Made by a program: the position numbers and the translations under genes. Shown piece after piece: positions 31,884-39,434 of a DNA stretch of 39,435 bases (position 1 is its first letter; the number at the start of each line of letters is the position of its first letter). The DNA comes from JACQFK01 sp964619955 (GTDB lineage Bacteria; Planctomycetota; MHYJ01; JACPRB01). The notes below the pieces were generated by a model, which had not been told where the DNA came from, did not search any database, and worked only from the letters and a program-made list of their open reading frames with translations. The stretch lies in the NCBI GenBank assembly GCA_964619955.1, contig CAZUJF010000046.1:1-39435 (forward strand), given 5' to 3'.

Positions 31884-33470
31884 ATGTCGCTGAACATCAA
31901 GCAGGTGGTCATCGGGGGCGTCGCGTTCTGCTTCCTGGCGTCGCTCATCCTCGTGCAGTACATGGAGGTGACCCGCCGGGCCGAGGAGGAGGGCCGCGGG
32001 ACGCCGCATGTCTCCGTCCCCGCCAGCTCCAAAGGCTGCGTGGACTGCCACGTGCAGGCGAACAAGGGCATCGTCGACCAGTGGGTCGGGTCGACCCATG
32101 CGCGCAAGGGCGTGGGCTGCGTCGAGTGCCACCAGGCGAACGAGAAGGATGCGGACGCGTTCAGCCACTACGGCTCGGTGATCGCGACGGTGATCACGCC
32201 GAAGGACTGCTCCCGCTGCCACACCCAGGTCGCCGAGGAATTCCAGCGCAGCCATCATGCGAAGGGCGGCGAGATCCTCGCGTCGCTCGACAACTTCCTC
32301 GCCGAGACGGTCGAGGGGTCGCGCGCGCCGTTCAACCCCCACGGCCCGACCCCGGGGAAGGACACGGGCCCGCTCGTGAACGGGATGGCGAGCTCCCAGT
32401 CCGGCTGCCAGCAGTGCCACGGGTCGAAGCTCGCGCTGCAGTCCTCCAAGGGCGTCCCCATCACCGTCGAGGACCTCAAGCCGGACGATCAGGGCCGGCC
32501 GACCAATCTGGACGCGGTCTCCCGGATCGTGAAGGATTCCAACGGGCGCCCGAAATTCCACGAGGGCACCTGGCCCAACACGGGCATCGGGCGCATCAAC
32601 CTCGACGGTTCGCGCGGCTCCTGCTCCGCCTGCCACAGCCGGCACGACTTCTCGCCCCGGCGCGCGCGGCAGCCGGAGAACTGCGGCAAGTGCCACCTGG
32701 GGCCCGACCATCCCCAGAAGGAGATCTACGAGGAATCCAAACACGGCGTCGCCTTCCGGGACCTCAAGGATCACATGAACCTGGGGGCGTCGAAATGGGT
32801 CCTCGGGAAGGATTACTCCCAGGCGCCCACCTGCGCGACCTGCCACATGTCCGGGCACAGCCGCAACGGCGGGAAGATCACGCACGATCCCGGCGAGCGC
32901 ATCTCCTGGACGAACCGGCCGCCGGTCAGCCTGGTGCTGGACACGGACGTGAACGGCAAGGTGGTCACCGAGACCGATCCCGCGAAGCGCCAGGCCCTCG
33001 TGGCCGTGAGCGCGGACAAGAAACGGCAGGCCATGAAGGACGTCTGCCTGCACTGCCACACCCCGGACTACGTGGGCGCCTTCTACAAGCAGTACGACGA
33101 CCTGGTCGTGCTCTTCAACGAGAAGTTCGCGAAGCCCGGCCAGAAGATCATGGGCGAGCTGCGCAAGCAGGGGCTGCTCACGCCGAAGGAGTTCGACGAG
33201 GAGATCGAGTGGTCCTGGTACCTGCTCTGGCATCATGAGGGGCGGCGCGCGCGGCACGGCGCCTCCATGATGGCTCCGGACTACACGCACTGGCACGGCA
33301 TGTTCGAGGTCGCGGACCGCTTCTATCAGAAGCTGATCCCCCAGGCGCGGGAGCTCGCCCACAAGGCCGGGCTCGCCGGGAAAGCGGACGCCGAGAAGGC
33401 CGTGAACGCCGTCATCGACGCGATCCTGGCCCGCCCCGAACACCAGTGGTTCGGAAAGGGGGGCAAGTAG
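31884..33470 (+). CDS. Membrane-anchored octaheme c-type cytochrome, hydroxylamine oxidoreductase (HAO)-like
   Basis: 528 residues. One N-terminal membrane segment (about 5-26) anchors it; no cleavage site is obvious. Eight CxxCH sites begin at C52, C79, C109, C175, C247, C267, C317 and C388. The C-terminal helices carry WHHEGRRARHGA (about 449-460) and PDYTHWHG (465-472), which I recognise as HAO-family conserved regions. Tyr467 stands where the heme-crosslinking Tyr of oxidative HAO may lie; reductive relatives lack it. It could accept electrons from the Rieske protein as an electron conduit to NapA, or reduce nitrite. HAO-like proteins in Rieske/cytochrome b clusters are known from anammox planctomycetes. 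Confidence 0.85.
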   Translation: MSLNIKQVVIGGVAFCFLASLILVQYMEVTRRAEEEGRGTPHVSVPASSKGCVDCHVQANKGIVDQWVGSTHARKGVGCVECHQANEKDADAFSHYGSVIATVITPKDCSRCHTQVAEEFQRSHHAKGGEILASLDNFLAETVEGSRAPFNPHGPTPGKDTGPLVNGMASSQSGCQQCHGSKLALQSSKGVPITVEDLKPDDQGRPTNLDAVSRIVKDSNGRPKFHEGTWPNTGIGRINLDGSRGSCSACHSRHDFSPRRARQPENCGKCHLGPDHPQKEIYEESKHGVAFRDLKDHMNLGASKWVLGKDYSQAPTCATCHMSGHSRNGGKITHDPGERISWTNRPPVSLVLDTDVNGKVVTETDPAKRQALVAVSADKKRQAMKDVCLHCHTPDYVGAFYKQYDDLVVLFNEKFAKPGQKIMGELRKQGLLTPKEFDEEIEWSWYLLWHHEGRRARHGASMMAPDYTHWHGMFEVADRFYQKLIPQARELAHKAGLAGKADAEKAVNAVIDAILARPEHQWFGKGGK

Positions 33471-33472
33471 GC

Positions 33473-35815
33473 GTGGACCGCCGCGATTTTCTTCGCGCCG
33501 CCGGAGGTCTGGGACTGGCCGCCTTTTCGGAGGGCGACCGCGCCGAGGCGGCCGCGCTGCGGTCGGCGCAGGCCGCGGCTCCGGTCGACGTCCAATGGGG
33601 GAAGGCCCCCTGCCGCTTCTGCGGCACCGGCTGCGGGGTCGAGGTCGGCGTCAGCGGAGGGAAGGTGGTCGCCGTCCGGGGCGACGAGGCCAGCCCCGTC
33701 AACAAGGGGCTGCTTTGCGTGAAGGGCTACCACCTGCCCGGGCTGCTCTACGGGAAGGACCGGCTGACCCGTCCGCTGCGCCGGACGGCCGACGGGAAGG
33801 GCTGGGAGCAGATCGGCTGGGACGCGGCCCTCGATCTCATCGCGTCGAAGTTCAAGGAGACCCTCGACAAACACGGGCCCGACGCGCTGGGGGTCTACGG
33901 TTCCGGGCAGTGGACCGTGTTCGACGGCTACGCGGCGCTCAAGTGGGTGAAGGGCGGGCTGCGCTCGAACAACCTCGAGCCGAACGCCCGCCTCTGCATG
34001 GCGAGCGCCGTCGCGGGCTTCATGACGCAATTCCAGAGCGACGAGCCCATGGGCTGCTACGAGGACTTCGAGGCCGGCGACGACTTCGTCCTCTGGGGCA
34101 ACAACATGGCGGAGATGCACCCGGTGCTCTTCAGCCGCATCCTGGAGAGCCGGCGGAAGCGTCCCGGGGTGCGCGTGGTCGACATCGCCACGCGTCGCAC
34201 GCCGACGTCCGACTACGCCGACCTCTACGTCGAGATCCAGCCCGGCTCGGATCTCGCGCTGGCCAACGGCATCCTGCATCTGCTCTTGAAGGAGAACCGC
34301 ATCGACGCCGCGTTCATCGCGGAGAACGTGGTCTTCAAGCGCGGGATCGAGGATCTCAAGGAGATCGGGTACGGCTGCTTCGACGCCCAGGCGGACCGCT
34401 ACACGTTCAGCGACAAGCCCCGCGACGCGACGCTGGAGGACCTGCGCGCCTTCCTGGAGGACTACACGCCCGAGAAGGCGGCGAAGATCACGGGGGCCGC
34501 GGAGGCCCAGATCCGGACGCTCGCCGCGATCTACGGCGACGCGGCGCGCGGCACGGTCAGCCTCTGGTGCATGGGGGTGAACCAGCACACGCGCGGGACC
34601 TGGATGAACAACCTCATCACGGACCTGCATCTCTTGACGGGGAAGATCTCCCGTCCCGGGAACAATCCGTTCAGCCTCACCGGGCAGCCCAGCGCCTGCG
34701 GGACGGCGCGCGAGGTGGGCACGCTCTTCGACCGTCTGCCCGCCGACATGATGGTGGCGAACCCGGAGCACCGGAAAAAAGCGGAGCAGATCTGGGGCCT
34801 CCCCGAGGGGACGATCAACCCGAAGCCCGGCCTGCACACGATGGATCTCTTCCGCGCGCTCACGCGGGGCGACGTGAAGGCCCTCTGGATCCAGACCACG
34901 AACCCCTGGGTGTCGCTGCCGAACCTCGCGCGCTTCCAGCGCAAGCCCGGCGACGGCCGCTTCATCGTCGTCAGCGACATCTATCCCACGCCGACCACGG
35001 AGGCCGCGGATCTCGTCCTGCCCTCGGCGGCCTGGGTCGAGCGCGAGGGGGTCTTCGGCAATTCCGAGCGCCGCACCCAGCAGTGGCGGAAGATGGTGGA
35101 GGCGCCCGGGGAGGCGAAGGAGGACGCCTGGCAGATCATGCAGGTCGCGAAGCGCATGGGGATGGGCGCGCTCTTCCCCTGGCCCGAGGACGCCTGGCAC
35201 GAGCCGATGTACGAGGAGTACCGGAAGTTCGGCCTCGGCATCGGGAAGGACCTGGCCTCCTATGCCGACCTGAAGAAGACGCGCGGGATGATCTGGCCCG
35301 TCGTGGACGGGAAGGAGACCCGCTACCGCTACGCCGCGGGTTTCGATCCCTACGTGAAGAAGGCGAAGGGCGTGCATTTCTACAAGGCGAAGGGCTACGG
35401 GGAGAAGGCGGCCTGCTGGCTGAGGCCGTACCATCCCCCCGCCGAGTCGCCGGATGCGGAGTATCCGTTCTGGCTCTGCACCGGCCGCGTGCTGGAGCAC
35501 TGGCATACGGGCTCGATGACCCGGCGCATCAAGCAGCTGCACCAGGCCGTGCCCGCCGCCTACGTCGAGCTCAACCGCTCCGACGCCTCCGAGAAGGGGA
35601 TCAAGAACGGCGACCGGGTCCGGCTCGTCAGCCGCCGGGGAAGCGTGGAGCTCGAGGCCCGGGTGGACGGCCGGGGCAAGCCCCCGCGCGGATCCCTCTT
35701 CGTCCCGTTCTTCGACCAGCACCTCCTGATCAACCTGCTCACGCTGGAGGCGATGGACTCCATCAGCAAGGAGCCGGACTACAAGAAGTGCGCCGTCCGG
35801 GTGGAGAGGCTCTAG
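33473..35815 (+). CDS. napA: Periplasmic nitrate reductase catalytic subunit NapA (molybdopterin, [4Fe-4S])
   Basis: 780 residues from the GTG at 33473, two bases after the cytochrome stop. The leader DRRDFLRAAGG is a Tat signal. The [4Fe-4S] ligands are Cys47, Cys50, Cys54 and Cys82 (CRFCGTGC...LCVKG). The molybdenum ligand is Cys175 in NARLCMASAVAGF, not Sec. NapA hallmarks are CMGVNQHTRGTWMNN (about 365-379) and GQPSACGTAREVGT. It reduces nitrate to nitrite in the periplasm. There is no NapC, NapD, NapF, NapG or NapH nearby; the Rieske/cytochrome b and HAO-like genes stand where a quinol dehydrogenase would. A formate dehydrogenase is less likely given these motifs. Confidence 0.95.
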   Translation: MDRRDFLRAAGGLGLAAFSEGDRAEAAALRSAQAAAPVDVQWGKAPCRFCGTGCGVEVGVSGGKVVAVRGDEASPVNKGLLCVKGYHLPGLLYGKDRLTRPLRRTADGKGWEQIGWDAALDLIASKFKETLDKHGPDALGVYGSGQWTVFDGYAALKWVKGGLRSNNLEPNARLCMASAVAGFMTQFQSDEPMGCYEDFEAGDDFVLWGNNMAEMHPVLFSRILESRRKRPGVRVVDIATRRTPTSDYADLYVEIQPGSDLALANGILHLLLKENRIDAAFIAENVVFKRGIEDLKEIGYGCFDAQADRYTFSDKPRDATLEDLRAFLEDYTPEKAAKITGAAEAQIRTLAAIYGDAARGTVSLWCMGVNQHTRGTWMNNLITDLHLLTGKISRPGNNPFSLTGQPSACGTAREVGTLFDRLPADMMVANPEHRKKAEQIWGLPEGTINPKPGLHTMDLFRALTRGDVKALWIQTTNPWVSLPNLARFQRKPGDGRFIVVSDIYPTPTTEAADLVLPSAAWVEREGVFGNSERRTQQWRKMVEAPGEAKEDAWQIMQVAKRMGMGALFPWPEDAWHEPMYEEYRKFGLGIGKDLASYADLKKTRGMIWPVVDGKETRYRYAAGFDPYVKKAKGVHFYKAKGYGEKAACWLRPYHPPAESPDAEYPFWLCTGRVLEHWHTGSMTRRIKQLHQAVPAAYVELNRSDASEKGIKNGDRVRLVSRRGSVELEARVDGRGKPPRGSLFVPFFDQHLLINLLTLEAMDSISKEPDYKKCAVRVERL

Positions 35816-35818
35816 TCC

Positions 35819-36415
35819 GTGGATCGAAAGGGAAGCGCCCCGTTCCGGGCGATGGCCGGCCTCCTGGGCCTGCTGCTGGTCGCGGTGTTCCTCCGGATCG
35901 CCCTGCGGGCCCCGCGGGAATCCGGCCGGGAGCCCGTTCCGGGACAGCCGGGGCGCTTCAAGAGCACGGCGCAGGCCAGGGCGGCGCGGCGCGCGTACGA
36001 CGGGGCGCCTCCGACGGTGCCGCATCAGGATTTCGGCGCCTCCTGCATCGTCTGCCACACCGGCACCGGGATCGAGGTGCAGGGGGTCGGCTTCGCCCCG
36101 CCGCTGCCTCACGCCGGCACGCCGGGGATGTCCGCCCTCAGCAACTGCCGGCAATGCCACGTTTTCCGCTCGACGGAACAGGTTTTCGCGGCGTCGCTCT
36201 TCGAGGGTTTTCCCCAGGATCTGAGGAAGGGCGACCGGATGTACCCCGGGGCGCCGCCGCGGCTCCCGCACGGGCTGTTCATGAGGGAGGATTGCGCGGC
36301 CTGCCACAGCGGAGCCGCCTCCCGGGAGGAGGTCCGCTGCCGGCATCCCGAGCGGGCCCGCTGTCTCCAGTGCCACGTTCCGGTCCGGGATTCCCGGCCT
36401 TCGCCCTTCGAGTGA
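35819..36415 (+). CDS. Tetraheme cytochrome built from two NapB-like modules
   Basis: 198 residues from the GTG at 35819. One N-terminal membrane segment (about 11-29) suggests anchoring. Four CxxCH sites begin at C76, C110, C159 and C182. The protein is an internal duplication: APPTVPH69 ... CIVCH ... APPLPH98 ... CRQCH, then APPRLPH151 ... CAACH ... RH176PE ... CLQCHVP. Each half matches the NapB pattern (PP-x-PH, CxxCH, His, CxxCHVP), so four distal His ligands are visible (69, 98, 151, 176). NapB normally has two hemes and passes electrons to NapA. Here a four-heme form should do this, tethered to the membrane. Confidence 0.85.
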   Translation: MDRKGSAPFRAMAGLLGLLLVAVFLRIALRAPRESGREPVPGQPGRFKSTAQARAARRAYDGAPPTVPHQDFGASCIVCHTGTGIEVQGVGFAPPLPHAGTPGMSALSNCRQCHVFRSTEQVFAASLFEGFPQDLRKGDRMYPGAPPRLPHGLFMREDCAACHSGAASREEVRCRHPERARCLQCHVPVRDSRPSPFE

Positions 36416-36483
36416 ATCCTGAAAAGTGCGCGAAAAAATGCAATACTCCGCTTTCGGGGAACCTGCCGCCCTGCTGGGGGGAG

Positions 36484-36499
36484 TGGCGGGCCGTTTGCG
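36484..36499 (+). promoter_or_regulatory. Sigma-54 (-24/-12) promoter of the second universal stress protein
   Basis: TGGCGGG-CCGT-TTGCG is an exact TGGC-N7-TTGC. It predicts a start near 36510, so the leader would begin at the Shine-Dalgarno GGAGGG (36511-36516), 8 bases before the ATG at 36524. This is compatible with translation. It lies 69 bases after the NapB-like stop. Confidence 0.6.
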
Positions 36500-36523
36500 A
36501 TCGTGATCCCGGAGGGAAGAGAC

Positions 36524-37399
36524 ATGATGGTCGACAGAATCCTGGTGCCGCTCGATGGATCCATGACCGCGGAGGCGGTGCTGCCGCAGGTGCGGCGTCT
36601 GCTGAAGAGGAACGATTCGGAGCTCATCCTGGTCCGCGCCGTGGTTCCCCCTCCGGTCGAAAACGCCGCCCTGGTGATCGATGCGGCCCAGGCCGCCGCG
36701 GAGGAGTACGTCGCAGGGCTGAAACAGAAGCTTGAGGCGGCCGGGGTCCGGGTGAAGGCCGCGGTGCGCCTGGGCGGGCCCGCTTCCGTGATCCTGAAAG
36801 TGGCGGCGGAAGTGAAAGCGACGATGATCGCTTTGGCGACCCACGGCTCCACCGGGCTGAAGCGGCTGCTGCTGGGGAGCGTCGCGGAGGAGTTGATCCG
36901 CCGCAGCCCGCTGCCCATCCTGGCGGTGCGGCCCTTCTACTCCTATGAATTGACGACCAAGGGCGGCGCCGAATTCGAGCCGCTGAGGAACATCCTGCTG
37001 CCCGTGGACGAGGCGGCGCTCGGGGCTCTGGCGATCGAGCCCGTCTCCAGGCTGGCGGAGCTGTTCGAGAGCCGGGTGGTCTTGCTGAAAGTCCTCCAGC
37101 CCCAGGGCCGCAAACCGGTGACGGACGAGATGACGGCCGCGGCCAAGAAGGAGCTTTCCGCGCTCGCGAAGCGCATCGGAAAGCGCGGTGTCGAAACCGG
37201 GGCGGTCGTCGGACAGGGGGAGCCGGTCGAGGAGATCCTCAAGAGCGTGCGCTTCCACGAGATCGACCTGATCGCGATGCCCACCCACGGCCGCCGCGGC
37301 CTCAAACGCCTCCTGCTCGGCAGCGTCACGGAGCAGGTGCTGCGCGAGGCCCGGGTCCCGATGCTGATCCTCCGCCCCGCAAAACCCGCGGCGCGCTAG
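36524..37399 (+). CDS. Tandem-domain universal stress protein (UspA family)
   Basis: 291 residues from the ATG at 36524 (a second ATG follows directly at 36527). Two Usp domains begin ILVPLDGS and ILLPVDEA. Both carry a complete G-x2-G-x9-G-S nucleotide motif (HGSTGLKRLLLGS and HGRRGLKRLLLGS). It is paralogous to the protein at 26293-27126. It follows the nitrate operon by 108 bases but has its own sigma-54 element. Its TAG stop shares a CTAG with the stop of the convergent CoA-transferase gene. Confidence 0.93.
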   Translation: MMVDRILVPLDGSMTAEAVLPQVRRLLKRNDSELILVRAVVPPPVENAALVIDAAQAAAEEYVAGLKQKLEAAGVRVKAAVRLGGPASVILKVAAEVKATMIALATHGSTGLKRLLLGSVAEELIRRSPLPILAVRPFYSYELTTKGGAEFEPLRNILLPVDEAALGALAIEPVSRLAELFESRVVLLKVLQPQGRKPVTDEMTAAAKKELSALAKRIGKRGVETGAVVGQGEPVEEILKSVRFHEIDLIAMPTHGRRGLKRLLLGSVTEQVLREARVPMLILRPAKPAAR

Positions 37400-39264
37400 G
37401 CGTCCTTCGCGAAGCGCATGGTGACGGTGTAGATGCCGTCGTCGAGCGACGAGGTGACCTGGAGGCCGGAGCGCTGGAAGATGTGCAGCATCCGGATGTT
37501 GCCGGGGAGGACGTAGGCGGTGAAGCCCTCCAGGCCGCGGGAGCGGGCGATGCCCAGCAGCCGCTCGAAAAGCCAGGAACCCAGGCCGCGGCCCTGCAGC
37601 TCGTCGTGGATCGTGAACGCCACCTCCGCCAGGCGCGTGGCCGGGTCCACCCCGTAGCGGCCCACGGCCACCATGCGCTCGGTCTCGCCCTCCCGGACCA
37701 GCCCCACGAGGGCCATCTGCCGGTCGTAATCCACCGTGCAGAATTCCTGGATCTGGTGCGCGGACAGCGATTTGAGCGGGGCGTGGTAGCGCTGGCGGAC
37801 GGTCTCCGCGGAATGGGAGTAGAAGAAGTCCCGGAGCAGCCGTTCGTCGGACGCCTTGATGGGGCGGAATAAGACCTCGAGCCCCTTGAACGTCGCGCGG
37901 GATTCCAGCTCGCCCGGATACGGCTTTCCATGCTCGGGCCAGGGGAGCTGGTCCGCGGGCACGAAATGCCGCTGCTGGGCGGCCTTCAGCAGCCCGGCGC
38001 GGAAGCGGGGATCGGCGACGCCGATCAGGGCCAGGGCGCGCTCCCGGACGCTGCGGCCTTTGAGCTCGGCGACCCCGAATTCCGTGACGATCGTGTGCAC
38101 GTCCCCGCGCGTGGTGACGACGCCCGCCCCTTCGGTGAGGACGGGGACGATGCGCGAGAGGGTGCCGTCTTTCGCCGTGGAGGGCAGGGCCAGGATGGAG
38201 CGTCCGCCGGGGGAGCGGGCGGCGCCGCGGATGAAGTCGACCTGCCCGCCGATGCCGCTGTAGAAGCGCGACCCGATGGAGTCGGCGCAGACCTGGCCCG
38301 TGAGGTCGACCTGGAGGGCGGAGTTGATCGAGATCATCCGCTCGTTGCGGGCGATCGCGAAGGGGTCGTTGACGAAGTCGGTGGGGAGGAACTCGAAGCA
38401 GGGGTTGTCGTGCACGTAGTCGTAGAGCCGGCGGGTGCCCAGGCAGAAGGAGGTCACCGCCTTGCCGGGGTGCAGGGTCTTGCGCCGGCCGTTGATGACG
38501 CCGCGTTCGATGAGGTCGATGACGCCGTCGGAAAACATCTCGGTGTGGAGACCGAGGTCGCGCTTGTCCCCGAGTTCGGCGAGCACGGCGTTGGGGATCT
38601 CCCCGATGCCGAGCTGAAGGGTGGCGCCGTCGGGCACGAGGCCGGCGCAGTAGCGTCCGATGCGGCGGCTGGTCTCGTCCGGCGTCGCGACGGGGATCTC
38701 GAGGATGGGGGCGGGGTTGGGGACGAAGAAGTCGATCTCGTCCACGTGCAGGAAGCCCGCCCCGTGGGTGCGGGGCATGTTCGGGTTGACCTCGGCGACG
38801 ACGACCTCGGCGCTGTCGACGGCCGCGCGGACGACGTCGACCGACACGCCGAGCGAGCAGTAGCCGTGGGCGTCCGGCGGGGTGGTGGAGACGAGGGCGA
38901 TGTCGGGCCGGAGGGCGCCGCGCAGGAGGCGGGGGATCTCGGAGAGGAAGACCGGGGTGTAGTCGGCGCCGCCGCTCGTGACGGCCTCGCGGACGTTGGA
39001 TCCGATGAAGAAGGCGTTGTGCCGGAAGCGGCCGGCGTGGGCGCCCTGGGCGTAGGGGGCGTGGCCGACGGTCATGATGTGGAGGACTTCGACGTCCGAG
39101 AGCTCCTCCCGCCGGGTGAGGGCGCCGACCAGGAGGACGGGTTCGGCGCAGCCCGAGCCGACGAACACGCGCTTTCCCGGCCGGACCGCCCCCAAGGCCT
39201 GCTCGGCCGTGACGCTGCGGAGGCGATAGCGCTCCTGCCAGGGGGCGCGGGGTTCGGAAGTCAT
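37396..39264 (-). CDS. Acetyl-CoA hydrolase/transferase fused to a GNAT acetyltransferase
   Basis: 622 residues, ATG at 39264 with AAAGGAGG upstream. Residues about 10-440 form a CoA-transferase of the 4-hydroxybutyrate/acetate type. The probable catalytic Glu is E242 in LHTEMFSDG, with GIGEIPNAV (219-227) before it and RFYSGIGGQVDF after. Residues about 455-620 form a GNAT domain with the acetyl-CoA loop ELQGRGLGSWLFERLL. The fusion could link acetyl-CoA/acetate turnover to protein or small-molecule acetylation, an arrangement also found in other bacteria. It is convergent with a universal stress protein, and the last four bases of both genes coincide. Confidence 0.92.
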   Translation of the reverse strand: MTSEPRAPWQERYRLRSVTAEQALGAVRPGKRVFVGSGCAEPVLLVGALTRREELSDVEVLHIMTVGHAPYAQGAHAGRFRHNAFFIGSNVREAVTSGGADYTPVFLSEIPRLLRGALRPDIALVSTTPPDAHGYCSLGVSVDVVRAAVDSAEVVVAEVNPNMPRTHGAGFLHVDEIDFFVPNPAPILEIPVATPDETSRRIGRYCAGLVPDGATLQLGIGEIPNAVLAELGDKRDLGLHTEMFSDGVIDLIERGVINGRRKTLHPGKAVTSFCLGTRRLYDYVHDNPCFEFLPTDFVNDPFAIARNERMISINSALQVDLTGQVCADSIGSRFYSGIGGQVDFIRGAARSPGGRSILALPSTAKDGTLSRIVPVLTEGAGVVTTRGDVHTIVTEFGVAELKGRSVRERALALIGVADPRFRAGLLKAAQQRHFVPADQLPWPEHGKPYPGELESRATFKGLEVLFRPIKASDERLLRDFFYSHSAETVRQRYHAPLKSLSAHQIQEFCTVDYDRQMALVGLVREGETERMVAVGRYGVDPATRLAEVAFTIHDELQGRGLGSWLFERLLGIARSRGLEGFTAYVLPGNIRMLHIFQRSGLQVTSSLDDGIYTVTMRFAKDA

Positions 39265-39278
39265 GTGTCCTCCTTTGA

Positions 39279-39294
39279 CGCAAAGCCCGTGCCG
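39279..39294 (-). promoter_or_regulatory. Near-consensus sigma-54 element before the CoA-transferase gene
   Basis: The minus strand reads CGGCACG-GGCT-TTGCG (39294-39279): consensus except C for the first T. The predicted start near 39268 falls after the Shine-Dalgarno (39276-39269) and only 4 bases before the ATG, a conflict. Either the message starts slightly upstream of prediction, is leaderless, or this is a chance match. Confidence 0.4.
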
Positions 39295-39390
39295 GGCAGC
39301 GCTGCAGGTGGGTACGATTGGGGGTTCAGTGATTTTCCACGGAACTCTGTTAATTTACAGGGCCTGAGTAGCGCAGAGGGGGTGTGCCGG

Positions 39391-39434
39391 TTCCGTAAAC
39401 TATTGCCCTGACAATTCCGGAAATTATTGCCCTG
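39391..39434. repeat. 20-bp direct repeat at the right edge
   Basis: TTCCGTAAACTATTGCCCTG (39391-39410) and TTCCGGAAATTATTGCCCTG (39415-39434) match at 18 of 20 bases, 24 bases apart start to start. The window ends here, so more copies may follow. It may be the end of an insertion sequence with multiple terminal repeats, or a set of regulator sites about 110 bases upstream of the CoA-transferase promoter. Confidence 0.75.

Noticed and set aside
33473..35815. NapA read as a formate dehydrogenase or a selenoprotein
   Set aside because: The Mo ligand codon is Cys175, and CMGVNQHTRGTW and GQPSACGTAREVGT are NapA features.
33326..39283. Minus-strand open frame of nearly 2000 codons opposite NapA, the NapB-like and stress-protein genes
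   Set aside because: Same reason: it mirrors the codon bias of the real genes and has no recognisable motifs.
39265..39390. tRNA or small RNA gene in the right-hand intergenic region
   Set aside because: No cloverleaf or conserved T-loop can be drawn; only the promoter-like element and direct repeat are supported.
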